From: an uncultured Verrucomicrobia subdivision 3 bacterium | GTDB lineage: Bacteria; Verrucomicrobiota; Verrucomicrobiia; Limisphaerales; UBA11358 | Assembly (NCBI GenBank): GCA_903944085.1 | Contig: CAJAQO010000052.1 | Location: forward strand, 1 to 34,900 | Direction of reading: 5' to 3' | DNA length: 34,900 bases | Shown here: piece by piece, positions 8,895 to 16,666 of the stretch | Numbering within the stretch: the first letter of the stretch is position 1 | Layout: every line of letters begins with the position of its first letter | Made by a program: the position numbers and the translations under genes | Notes under the pieces: generated by a model | Database searches by the model: none | What the model saw: the letters and a program-made list of their open reading frames with translations, nothing else | What the model was told of the DNA's origin: nothing

Positions 8895-10082
8895 ATGAAT
8901 TCCGCTCCCGCCTGTTCCTCACCGCGCCGCACCTGGTCTGACTGGATTGTGATCGCCATTTTTTTGTTGCTGCTTTGGGCGCCAATGGCGGACAAGTTTT
9001 TCCATTTCGACCGCGCGCGCACGGCTGGCGAAAACCGGCTGCCGGCCCCGCGCCCGCAGCTCCGCGAATTGCGCGCCGGCCAGGTGCCGAAATTCCTGGC
9101 CGCCAGCGAAGCTTACTTCAACGATCATTTCGGATTTCGCAGCCAGCTCATCGGCTGGTTTCAAAGCTGGAAGCTGGCCGTTTATCACGATCGCGGCGTC
9201 AACCAAGTCGTCACCGGGCGGGATCATTGGCTGTTCATCGCCGAGGAGCAAATGGTTGAGCATTATCTCGGCCTGTTGAAATTGCCGCCGCAGAAATTAC
9301 AAGCCTGGCAGAGCCTGCTGGAACAGCGCCGCGACTGGCTGGCGGCTCGCGGCATCAAATATCTCTTCGTCATTCCGCCGGACAAGCAGACGATTTATCC
9401 CGAAGAACTGCCCGGCTGGCTCGTCAACGCCGCGCCCGCCGGCCGCGAAACCAAGCTCGACCAGTTTCTGAAATACATGCAGGCGCATTCCACCGTTGAA
9501 ATTCTCGACTTGCGCGCGCCGCTGCTGGCCGCGAAACAAACCGCCCCGACTTATCTGCAAAACGACACGCACTGGAATCGGTTTGGCGGCTTCGTGGCGT
9601 GTCAGGAAGTGATCAAGAAATTGTCGCCGTTCATGCCGGATTTGCCGCCGCTGCGCCTGGCAGATTTCAGTTGGACGAATATTCCCGCGACCGGCGGCGA
9701 TTTGGCGCAAATGCTCGGCGCGGAGGACGCCATTGAAAAAAATTATTTTCAATTCACGCCCGGCTCCGGTTTGCCGGCGCTGAAAATCGAGGACGCGACC
9801 AACCTGGTCTCGCGGTGGGATGCGCACAAGTCGAGCCGGATCGTGGAAAATCCCGGCCGCGCGACCAAAACCGCCGTGGTGTTTCACGACTCGTTCGGCC
9901 TGGCGTGGCCGGAATTCCTCGGTTACAGCTTCAAGAAAATGGTGTTCATGGCCGACAACCGCGAATTCAATCCGGCATTGATTTTGGAAAACCACCCGGA
10001 CATCGTCATCAACGAAATGCTGGAGCGCTATTTTAACGTGCAGTATCCGGAAGAGCTGATGGCCAAAGAACCGCTGCCTTGA
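8895..10082 (+). CDS. AlgJ/AlgX-like SGNH O-acetyltransferase protein (copy 2)
   Basis: This 395-residue paralogue of the protein at 6201 starts at an ATG 3 bp after the MBOAT stop. It has a short cytoplasmic head, one hydrophobic anchor (about residues 18-31), and an SGNH-like domain with Asp224 and His226 in DTHW and Ser333 in HDSFG. Conserved blocks shared with copy 1 include GENRxPAPxPxL, YFNDxFGFR, AHSTVEILDLR and the C-terminal VINEx-LE. Both copies keep every catalytic residue, so neither looks decayed. Two partners for one MBOAT protein suggests either two acceptor positions or a heteromeric complex; this is an inference. It is the last gene of the glycan operon. Confidence 0.85.
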   Translation: MNSAPACSSPRRTWSDWIVIAIFLLLLWAPMADKFFHFDRARTAGENRLPAPRPQLRELRAGQVPKFLAASEAYFNDHFGFRSQLIGWFQSWKLAVYHDRGVNQVVTGRDHWLFIAEEQMVEHYLGLLKLPPQKLQAWQSLLEQRRDWLAARGIKYLFVIPPDKQTIYPEELPGWLVNAAPAGRETKLDQFLKYMQAHSTVEILDLRAPLLAAKQTAPTYLQNDTHWNRFGGFVACQEVIKKLSPFMPDLPPLRLADFSWTNIPATGGDLAQMLGAEDAIEKNYFQFTPGSGLPALKIEDATNLVSRWDAHKSSRIVENPGRATKTAVVFHDSFGLAWPEFLGYSFKKMVFMADNREFNPALILENHPDIVINEMLERYFNVQYPEELMAKEPLP

Positions 10083-10085
10083 GGC

Positions 10086-10112
10086 CCGCGCGGCGCGCGG
10101 CCGGCTTTTCTT
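10086..10112 (+). terminator. Possible intrinsic terminator after the glycan operon
   Basis: A short GC stem (CCGCGC at 10086-10091 with GCGCGG at 10095-10100, loop GGC) begins 3 bp after the last stop codon of the operon and is followed by CCGGCTTTTCTT. The T-run is interrupted and the loop is only 3 nt, so this is a weak call. Confidence 0.35.
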
Positions 10113-10223
10113 GTCCTCGGCCGGAACAAAATATGTCGCATCTTTCAGCCAGTTTATTCTGTCCCTTCACGCGGGTTTTCAGGAATAATTGCCTTTCGCC
10201 AAAAATAATTATTTGTCAAAAAC

Positions 10224-11231
10224 ATGAAAGCTGCCAAACCTGCCAAAGACAACGCCACCAGCCGCTGGCTCTCCTTCCGCCCCGAAATCAAAGTCGTGGA
10301 CTGCACCATCCGCGACGGCGGCCTGATGAACAACCACCATTTCGAGGACAAAACCGTCAAGCTGGTTTATGAAACCTGTCTCGCCGCCGGCGTGGATTAC
10401 ATGGAGATCGGCTACAAGTCTTCGCGCAAAGGCATCAAGGTCGGCGAGCATGGCGATTGGAAATACTGCACCGAGGAAACCATCCGCCGCATTGTCGGTG
10501 ACAATAAGACCACTTTGAAATTGTGCGTCATGGCCGATGCCGAGCGTTGCGATTACAAGGAAGACATTTTGCCGAAGAAGGATTCCGTCCTCGACATGAT
10601 CCGCGTGGCGACTTACATCCACCAGATTCCGACCGCGCTGGACATGGTCAAGGACGCGCACGACAAAGGCTACGAAACCACCGTCAACCTCATGGCCGCC
10701 TCGACCATTCCCGACCGCGAATTGAACGATGGCTTGGAAATGCTCGCCAAATCCGAAGCCAAGGCGATTTACGTCGTGGACAGCTTTGGCGCGTTTTACA
10801 GCGAACAGGTTCACGCGCTGGTGAAAAAATATCTCGGCTACTGCAAATCGTCCGGCAAGGAAGTGGGCGTCCACATGCACAACAACATGCAACTCGCGTT
10901 TGCCAATACGATTGACGGCATCATCGAGGGCGCGAATTTTCTCGATGCCACCGTCGCCGGCCTCGGCCGTGGCGCGGGCAATTGCCCGATGGAACTGCTC
11001 CTCGCGTTTTTGCACAACCCGAAATACGAGCTGCGCCCGGTGCTCGACCTCGTGCAGAACCACATCGAGCCGATGCGCGCGAAACTGCTCTGGGGCTACG
11101 ACCTGCCGTATCTGCTCACCGGTATGTTGAACCAGCATCCGCGCACCGCCATCAAATTCAAGGAAGCCGAACTCAAGGGCGAAAAAGGCGACATCCTGAA
11201 ATTCCACGACACGGTCACGGATCAGGAATAG
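10224..11231 (+). CDS. DRE-TIM aldolase-like metalloenzyme (HMGL/HOA aldolase family)
   Basis: This 335-residue TIM-barrel enzyme belongs to the HMG-CoA lyase / isopropylmalate synthase / 4-hydroxy-2-oxovalerate aldolase superfamily. It has the family-defining VVDCTIRDGGL at about residues 24-34 (the DRE-like loop, here RDGG), the metal-binding HMHNNMQLAFAN motif (HxH) near residue 215, and GLGRGAGNCPMELL near residue 245. The expected length and fold are complete. Members bind a divalent metal and make or break a C-C bond at a 2-oxo acid or acyl-CoA. The substrate cannot be assigned, because this subgroup includes uncharacterised stand-alone aldolase domains. It is separated from the glycan operon by 141 bp and is probably transcribed alone. 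Confidence 0.85.
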   Translation: MKAAKPAKDNATSRWLSFRPEIKVVDCTIRDGGLMNNHHFEDKTVKLVYETCLAAGVDYMEIGYKSSRKGIKVGEHGDWKYCTEETIRRIVGDNKTTLKLCVMADAERCDYKEDILPKKDSVLDMIRVATYIHQIPTALDMVKDAHDKGYETTVNLMAASTIPDRELNDGLEMLAKSEAKAIYVVDSFGAFYSEQVHALVKKYLGYCKSSGKEVGVHMHNNMQLAFANTIDGIIEGANFLDATVAGLGRGAGNCPMELLLAFLHNPKYELRPVLDLVQNHIEPMRAKLLWGYDLPYLLTGMLNQHPRTAIKFKEAELKGEKGDILKFHDTVTDQE

Positions 11232-11314
11232 TTCCGCAGGACAATCCCGCAATGTCCGCCCGCCAGCCGGCACAGTCGCAGCCTTGACCCCCGACGGTTT
11301 AGCCTTGTCCCTCG

Positions 11315-11440
11315 ATGTCGCGACCAAAACATTCAATGTCGGGACGAAAAACGGCGATGTCGGAGCTTTGACCCTTGATGTCGGGACGAAAACTTTCAAT
11401 GTCGCGGGCAAAACTTTTGATGTCGCGAGGAAAACTTTTG
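11315..11440. repeat. Six tandem 21-bp units
   Basis: Six head-to-tail units start at 11315, 11336, 11357, 11378, 11399 and 11420. Each begins ATGTCG, and most match ATGTCGnGAnnAAAACTTTn. The third unit is the most diverged, and a seventh degenerate unit follows at 11441. Because 21 is a multiple of three, every frame encodes a seven-residue repeat; the frame from 11284 reads (D/N)V(A/G)xKTF. There are no unique spacers, so it is not CRISPR. Confidence 0.85.
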
Positions 11441-11841
11441 AAGTTTTCGGCCTAAAAATCAGTGGCAAAAGGCTCATTTTCAGCCATTTGCGCGAAAACA
11501 GCCCGAACCAGGCAAAATCTGCCGATTTCCGCTTCCAACCCGTTGGCAACGCCTGCATGTGGCATGCGGCGACACGTCGCCGCTTTCCGATTGGGAGCCA
11601 TGTTTCCCAGTTCCCAAGCGCGGATCTGGCAGGGCTGTTTTCAGGTGAAGCGGCGCGACGCCGGAAACGGCCACCGGGACGGGCGCACTCCGGGCGTAGC
11701 GGCAGGCATCCCTGCCTGACGTAGAGGGCGGGCATCCTTGCCGCCCGGAAAAAGACGGACGGGTTTTACCGCGTTGTCAAATGTTCGGGGACGTGTGGCT
11801 GGCCGACGATTTTTTCCGCCGGGCTGGAAGCCACGGCTCTA

Positions 11842-11862
11842 CGGCAGGCAGGATGCCTGCCG
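11842..11862. repeat. GGCAGGCA-type hairpin element
   Basis: A perfect 9-bp inverted repeat, CGGCAGGCA at 11842-11850 and TGCCTGCCG at 11854-11862, has a 3-nt loop. Related GGCAGGCATCCCTGCC and GGGCGGGCATCCTTGCCGCCC hairpins lie near 11702-11757, so at least three members of this type cluster upstream of dnaE. Confidence 0.6.
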
Positions 11863-12200
11863 CTACATCCAGAAACGGTTTTTGGCGCGGCGCCGAAAGC
11901 GCCCACCGGGACGGGCGCGCTCCCCGGCAATGTCCCAGCCGGGCGGCCAATGGGAGTTTGGCGTGGACGAACGGGGCAAAGGGCACGGCGCGGAATATCC
12001 CAACGGGATTTCATCATTCAGCAGGAGGCGGCCGTTCTTGTCCTCGTTTATTGAACAATGAAGGAACCAAGTTTTCCCGGCTTCGTTACTTGGTTGCTTG
12101 GTGGTTAAACCACCGTTCTCGTTTTGGTTTATTGAGGGGGCATCGGAAATGGAAAACTTTGCAGCTTGGTGTCGTGGCGGCAGGGCGCTAAAATGTTCCC

Positions 12201-15200
12201 ATGTCGCACGCCGATTTTGTCCATTTGCATTTGCACACCGAGTATTCCCTGCTCGATGGCGCGTGCCGCTTGGACAAATTGATGGACCGGGCGCATGAAC
12301 TGAAATTCCCCGCGCTCGCCATTACCGACCACGGCGCGATGCACGGCGCGATTGAGTTTTATCAGGCCGCTCGCGCGAAAGGCATCAAGCCGATCATCGG
12401 GTGCGAAGTTTACGTCGCGCCGGGTTCGCGGTTGGAACGCAAGCAGAGCAACGGTGAGAAATATCATCACCTCGGCCTGCTCGCCAAGGACAACATCGGC
12501 TACAAAAATCTCATCCGGCTCACGACCGCCGCGCATCTGGAGGGCTATTATTACAAGCCGCGCATTGATAAAGAAATTCTCGCGGCGCACAGCGAAGGCT
12601 TGATCGCGATGTCCGGCTGCCTCGCCAGCGAAATTCCCGACTGGATCATGAAAGACCAGTTGGACCAGGCGCGCGACGCGGTGGATTTTTTCAAGCAGAC
12701 GCTCGGCGCGGAGAATTTTTTCCTGGAACTGCAAAACCACGGCATCCCGGATCAGGCCAAGGTCAACAGCCACCTGATCAAATGGTCCAAGGAATTCGGC
12801 CTGAAACTCGTCGCGACGAACGACGTGCATTACATCGAGAAAAGCCATTCGCACGCGCACGACTGCCTGGTCTGCATCGGCACGCAGACGCTGTTGAGCG
12901 ATCCGAAGCGCATGAGCGCGGGCTATGTGCCGGAGCAGTTTTATCTGCGCAGCGCGGAGGAAATGAAGGCGCGTTTCGCCGAGGTGCCGGAGGCGGTGCA
13001 AAACACTTTGGAGGTGGCGGAGAAATGCAACCTGGAGATCAAGTTCGGCGAAAACAAATATCCGGTGTTCACTCCGCCGGAACATTTCACGCGGGAAGGA
13101 TATTTGCGCCAGCAGGTCGCGGAAGGCTTGTTTCGCCGCTACACCATTCACGCGAAGGCCGAGGGGAAAGAATTTATCGTCACGGGCATTGACGAGCCGA
13201 AGCGGCTGCCGACGTATCAAGAAGTGGCACGGGCGTCTCGCCCGTGTGATCCAGGCGATGAACACACGGGCGAGACGCCCGTGCCACTAATAAACGATCC
13301 CGCTGTCGCCGCTGCGATCAAAACCGTCATTGACCGTTTGCAGTTGGAACTGACGGTCATCGAAAAGACCGGTTTCATTTCTTATTTTCTCATCGTCGCC
13401 GATTTCATCCGGCACGGGCGGGAAAAGGGAATTTCCTGCGTGGCGCGCGGTAGCGCCGCCGGTTCGATTGTCACCTACCTGCTGGAAATCGCGAACGTGG
13501 ATCCGATCCGCTACGGGCTGCTGTTCGAGCGCTTCCTGAATCCCGAGCGCGTCAATCCGCCGGATATTGACATTGATTTCGCGGACGACCGCCGGGCGGA
13601 CGTCATCGAATATGTCCGCGAAAAATATGGGCGCGATGCCGTGGCGCAAATCATCACGTTCGGCACGATGGGCGCGAAATCCGTGGTGCGCGACGTGGGC
13701 CGCGTGATGGGTTTGCCGTATGGCGATTGCGACCGGCTGGCGAAACTGATTCCCGCCGAATTAAAAATGGATTTGACGAAGGCGCTCAAGCAGGTGCCGG
13801 AACTCAAGGAGGCTTACGACAACGAAGAAGTCACGCGCGAGCTGATTGACACGGCGTTCATTCTCGAAGACCTCACGCGGAACGCCAGTGTTCACGCGGC
13901 GGGCGTCGTCATCGGGCCGGAGCCGCTGGTGAATTTGCTGCCGCTGAAATTGGACGACAGCGGCACGCTCGTGACGCAATACGCGATGAATCCGGTCGGC
14001 GAACTGGGTTTGCTGAAGATGGATTTTCTCGGACTGAAAACGCTGACCGTCATCCGCAACACCTGCGAGATGGTCAAGCGCACGGAGGGCGTCACGATTG
14101 ATATTGACCATCTGCCGCTCGATGACAAAAAAACTTACAACCTCCTGAACCGCGCGGAAACGCTCGGCGTATTTCAATTGGAATCCGGCGGCATGCGCGA
14201 CCTGTGCAAAAAATTTCAGATCAGTTCCGTCGAGCACATCACGGCGCTGGTGGCGCTGTATCGGCCCGGACCGATGGATTTGATTCCCGATTTCATCAAG
14301 CGCCGCCATGGCGAAATTGAAATCAAATATGAGCATCCGCTGCTCGAATCCATTTCCAAGGAGACCTACGGCATCCTGATTTATCAGGAGCAGGTGATGC
14401 AGGCGACGCAGTTGCTGGCCGGCTTCACGCTGGGCGCGGCGGATTTGCTGCGCCGCGCGATGGGCAAGAAAAAGGTCGAGGAAATGGCCAAGCAGCGCGA
14501 GAAATTCGTCAAGGGCTGCCACGAGACCAACCAAATTCCCAAGACCAAGGCGAACCAGATTTTCGACTTGCTGGAAAAATTCGCCGGCTACGGTTTCAAC
14601 AAATCGCACGCCGCCGCGTATGCCATCGTCGCGTATCAAACCGCGTATCTGAAGGCGAATTATCCGGTGGAATTTTACTGCGCCATGATGACGAACGACA
14701 TGGCGGCCACGGAAAAATTGAGCGAATACATCGCCGAGGCGCGGGAAGTGGGCATCGAAGTGCTGGGCCCGGATGTGAACGAAAGCAGCGTGTATTTCGC
14801 GCCGGCGCAAAGCCTAGTGGCACGGGCGTCCCGCCCGTGTGAACAAAGCAAGGAACTCACGGGCGAGACGCCCGTGCCACTACCTTTCACACCCTTTGAC
14901 AAGAATCGTCCCGCCAGCATTTACACCCGCAGCCTGCCCCATTGGCAACAAGATGGAGCCACCTATTTCGTTACCTTCCGACTGGCCGATTCATTGCCGA
15001 AGGAAGTATTCAACCGCTGGCGGGAAGAGTTGGACACGGCTTTGCGCGAGGCGGCCCAAGCAGCCGATGCGACTGAAACCGAAAAAGCCGAAGCGGCGGA
15101 AAGAGTTTCCGAAGCCTATCGCGAAAAGCTGGACCGGCAGCTTGACGAAGGCGTGGGCGAGTGCTGGCTTCGCAAGCCCGAAGTCTCGGCGGTGGTGGAA

Positions 15201-16601
15201 AATGCGCTGCATCATTTTGATGGTGCCCGTTACCAATTGGGCAGCTTTGTCATCATGCCCAATCACGTTCATGTGCTGGTGCGCCCGGCGATGGGACACA
15301 AACTGCCGGACATTCTGCAAGCCTGGAAATCTTTCACGGCCAAGGAGGCAAACAAGCTGCTCGGTCGCACCGGCGAGTTCTGGCAGGCGGAATCGTTTGA
15401 TCACATTGTTCGGAACGAAGAGCAGTTGGAAAAATTTGGCCGTTATATTCAGGAAAATCCGATCAAGGCCGGAATAGTAGTGGCACGGGCGTCCCGCCCG
15501 TGTGAACAAAGCAAGGAACTCACGGGCGAGACGCCCGTGCCACTACGCCGCATTCGCTTCGGCCTTGCGGCGATCAAAGGGGTTGGCGAATTGGCGGTCG
15601 AGTCGCTCCTCAAGGCGCGGGACGAGGGCGGAAAATTCAAGTCGCTCGCCGAGATGTGCGAGCGCGTGGACGGCCGCACGGTGAACCGGCGCGTTTTGGA
15701 AGCATTCATCAAAACCGGCGCGTGCGACTGCTTTGGCCAGACGCGCGCGACTTTGACGGCGCAGGTTGAACGCACGCTGGCGCGGGCCGCGAGCATTTTG
15801 TCCGACAAGCAAAAAGGGCAAAGCTCGCTCTTCGGCGCGCTGGAAGAAAAAGCGCCGCCGATGCCGGAAGCCATTTCCAATCTGCCCGAATGGCCGCAGC
15901 ACGAACTGCTCGCGCACGAAAAAGAATTGCTCGGATTTTACGTCACCGGCCATCCGCTGACGCCGCTGGTGCCGCTGCTGGAAAAATTTTCGCTCACCAC
16001 CACCGCCAAGCTCGCCGAACTGCCGAACCGCAGTTTGACGCGCATCGGCGGCATGATCGCGGCGGTGACGCACGGCGTTTCCAAAAAATCCGGCAAGCCG
16101 TATTCCATGGTCACGCTGGAAGATTTGGAAGGCTCGGTGCAATTGCTGGTGATGAACGACTACGACAAGTTTCGTCCGCTGCTGGAAGTGAACAAGGCCA
16201 TTCTCGTCATCGGCGAAATCACCACCGGCGAGGACCGTCCGAAAATTTTTCCGCAGGACATCATGCCGCTCGCCGACGCGGCGAAAAAATACACCAAGCA
16301 GGTGCATCTGCGCCTGCAGATGGCGCATTTGCAGGTGGCGGATTTGACAAAGGTGCAGGAACTCGTCGCCGCGCACGCCGGCAAATGCCCGCTGTTCCTG
16401 TGTTTCATGCGGCCCGAAGGCGGGACGGTTTTTGTCGGCGCGCACGAGCGCTTTGGCGTCATGCCGTCGCTGGAACTCGAACAGGCGGCCAATAAACTTT
16501 TTGGCGAAAAAACTTATTACGCCCGCGTGGACACCAGCCTGCCGGAAAAGCAGCGCCGCAGTTGGGAAAAGAAAAGTGGCAACGGCGGCGGCGACGAATA
16601 A
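12201..16601 (+). CDS. dnaE: DNA polymerase III alpha subunit with in-frame RAYT and hairpin insertions
   Basis: This is the replicative polymerase subunit, 1466 codons, against about 1150-1200 usual. Seen in order: PHP domain from FVHLHLHTEYSLLDG at the N-terminus; palm with PDIDIDF (Asp457, Asp459) and KMDFLGL (Asp608) as the catalytic carboxylates; fingers with GYGFNKSHAAAYA; helix-hairpin-helix GLAAIKGVG from about residue 1121; a clamp-binding motif QSSLF at 1207-1211; then an OB-fold (IGGMIAAVTHGVSKKSGK). The excess length comes from two insertions, both in frame. The first is a 22-residue hairpin-encoded peptide at 342-363. The second covers residues 873-1115: hairpin peptide, a complete Y1 transposase-like domain (about 895-1093), and hairpin peptide again. 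Polymerase sequence resumes at RRIRFGLAAIKG. No stop or frameshift is seen, so a single fused protein is predicted. Confidence 0.95.
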   Translation: MSHADFVHLHLHTEYSLLDGACRLDKLMDRAHELKFPALAITDHGAMHGAIEFYQAARAKGIKPIIGCEVYVAPGSRLERKQSNGEKYHHLGLLAKDNIGYKNLIRLTTAAHLEGYYYKPRIDKEILAAHSEGLIAMSGCLASEIPDWIMKDQLDQARDAVDFFKQTLGAENFFLELQNHGIPDQAKVNSHLIKWSKEFGLKLVATNDVHYIEKSHSHAHDCLVCIGTQTLLSDPKRMSAGYVPEQFYLRSAEEMKARFAEVPEAVQNTLEVAEKCNLEIKFGENKYPVFTPPEHFTREGYLRQQVAEGLFRRYTIHAKAEGKEFIVTGIDEPKRLPTYQEVARASRPCDPGDEHTGETPVPLINDPAVAAAIKTVIDRLQLELTVIEKTGFISYFLIVADFIRHGREKGISCVARGSAAGSIVTYLLEIANVDPIRYGLLFERFLNPERVNPPDIDIDFADDRRADVIEYVREKYGRDAVAQIITFGTMGAKSVVRDVGRVMGLPYGDCDRLAKLIPAELKMDLTKALKQVPELKEAYDNEEVTRELIDTAFILEDLTRNASVHAAGVVIGPEPLVNLLPLKLDDSGTLVTQYAMNPVGELGLLKMDFLGLKTLTVIRNTCEMVKRTEGVTIDIDHLPLDDKKTYNLLNRAETLGVFQLESGGMRDLCKKFQISSVEHITALVALYRPGPMDLIPDFIKRRHGEIEIKYEHPLLESISKETYGILIYQEQVMQATQLLAGFTLGAADLLRRAMGKKKVEEMAKQREKFVKGCHETNQIPKTKANQIFDLLEKFAGYGFNKSHAAAYAIVAYQTAYLKANYPVEFYCAMMTNDMAATEKLSEYIAEAREVGIEVLGPDVNESSVYFAPAQSLVARASRPCEQSKELTGETPVPLPFTPFDKNRPASIYTRSLPHWQQDGATYFVTFRLADSLPKEVFNRWREELDTALREAAQAADATETEKAEAAERVSEAYREKLDRQLDEGVGECWLRKPEVSAVVENALHHFDGARYQLGSFVIMPNHVHVLVRPAMGHKLPDILQAWKSFTAKEANKLLGRTGEFWQAESFDHIVRNEEQLEKFGRYIQENPIKAGIVVARASRPCEQSKELTGETPVPLRRIRFGLAAIKGVGELAVESLLKARDEGGKFKSLAEMCERVDGRTVNRRVLEAFIKTGACDCFGQTRATLTAQVERTLARAASILSDKQKGQSSLFGALEEKAPPMPEAISNLPEWPQHELLAHEKELLGFYVTGHPLTPLVPLLEKFSLTTTAKLAELPNRSLTRIGGMIAAVTHGVSKKSGKPYSMVTLEDLEGSVQLLVMNDYDKFRPLLEVNKAILVIGEITTGEDRPKIFPQDIMPLADAAKKYTKQVHLRLQMAHLQVADLTKVQELVAAHAGKCPLFLCFMRPEGGTVFVGAHERFGVMPSLELEQAANKLFGEKTYYARVDTSLPEKQRRSWEKKSGNGGGDE
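13223..13288. repeat. GTGGCACGGGCG palindromic element inside dnaE (PHP-palm linker)
   Basis: A perfect 25-bp inverted repeat (arms 13223-13247 and 13264-13288, 16-nt loop) makes a 66-bp unit. It adds exactly 22 codons, read as VARASRPC...TGETPVPL, and leaves the polymerase frame open. It belongs to the same family as the copies at 14815, 15478 and 18174, but has a different loop. Confidence 0.9.
14815..14882. repeat. GTGGCACGGGCG palindrome, left flank of RAYT
   Basis: This 68-bp palindrome has 25-bp arms with a single mismatch (CGTCCCG against CGAGACG). It is identical base for base to the copy at 15478-15545. It is read in frame as VARASRPC...TGETPVPL (residues 873-894 of the dnaE product). 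Confidence 0.92.
15478..15545. repeat. GTGGCACGGGCG palindrome, right flank of RAYT
   Basis: This is an identical direct copy of 14815-14882, read in frame as residues 1094-1115 of the dnaE product. Recombination between the two copies would remove 663 bp and keep the frame. Confidence 0.92.
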
Positions 16602-16666
16602 AAACTCGCCTTTGGCGCCGCATTGTCGCAGATTTTGCCGGTCAGTATAAACCAAACCAATCCAAT

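Larger units (their letters stand above)
11232..12200. other. Gene-free, repeat-rich stretch before dnaE
   Basis: About 970 bp carry no convincing gene. They hold six 21-bp tandem units (11315-11440), two diverged copies of a GC-rich element sharing CCACCGGGACGGGCGC (one at about 11650-11700, one at about 11888-11935), and hairpin elements of the GGCAGGCATCC type near 11695-11755 and 11842-11862. A small palindrome GGTGGTTAAACCACC lies at 12100-12114. An open frame from a TTG at 11284 to 11724 runs through the tandem units, but it has no ATG start, no ribosome-binding site and a repeat-derived C-terminus. The dnaE promoter must lie in the last 100-150 bp, but no clear -35/-10 pair was found. 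Confidence 0.6.
14815..15545 (+). mobile_element. RAYT (REP-associated tyrosine transposase, Y1/HUH) unit inside dnaE
   Basis: Residues about 895-1093 of the dnaE frame are a RAYT/IS200-like transposase domain, which normally nicks single-stranded DNA at hairpins. Visible motifs are the family opening LPHWQQDGATYFVTFRLADS, the HUH metal site in MPNHVHVLV (His1022, His1024) and the catalytic tyrosine Tyr1082 in RYIQENPIKAGIV, so all catalytic residues are kept. The unit is bounded by two identical 68-bp palindromes whose starts are 663 bp (221 codons) apart. The domain has no ATG before the HUH motif; only GTG codons in the flanking hairpins could serve as independent starts. It ends directly at the right hairpin, without the short tail usual after the NPxxAG motif. 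GC is about 50-57% near its left end, against about 63% in the polymerase just upstream (hand counts). Confidence 0.9.

Noticed and set aside
11315-11440. CRISPR-like array
   Set aside because: The units are directly contiguous with no unique spacers, the period is 21 bp, and no cas genes are nearby.
11284-11724. Possible small gene carrying heptad repeats
   Set aside because: It starts only at TTG without a ribosome-binding site, and its C-terminal part runs into repeat elements. It is kept as a repeat, not a gene.
10209-11735. Minus-strand frame of 508 codons
   Set aside because: It is antisense to the aldolase gene and the tandem repeats. It has an Arg/His/Val-rich shadow composition and no domain.
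14815-15545. Intein in DnaE
   Set aside because: DnaE is a common intein host, but the insert has no splicing motifs (no N-terminal Cys/Ser block or C-terminal His-Asn). It has RAYT motifs and palindromic flanks instead.
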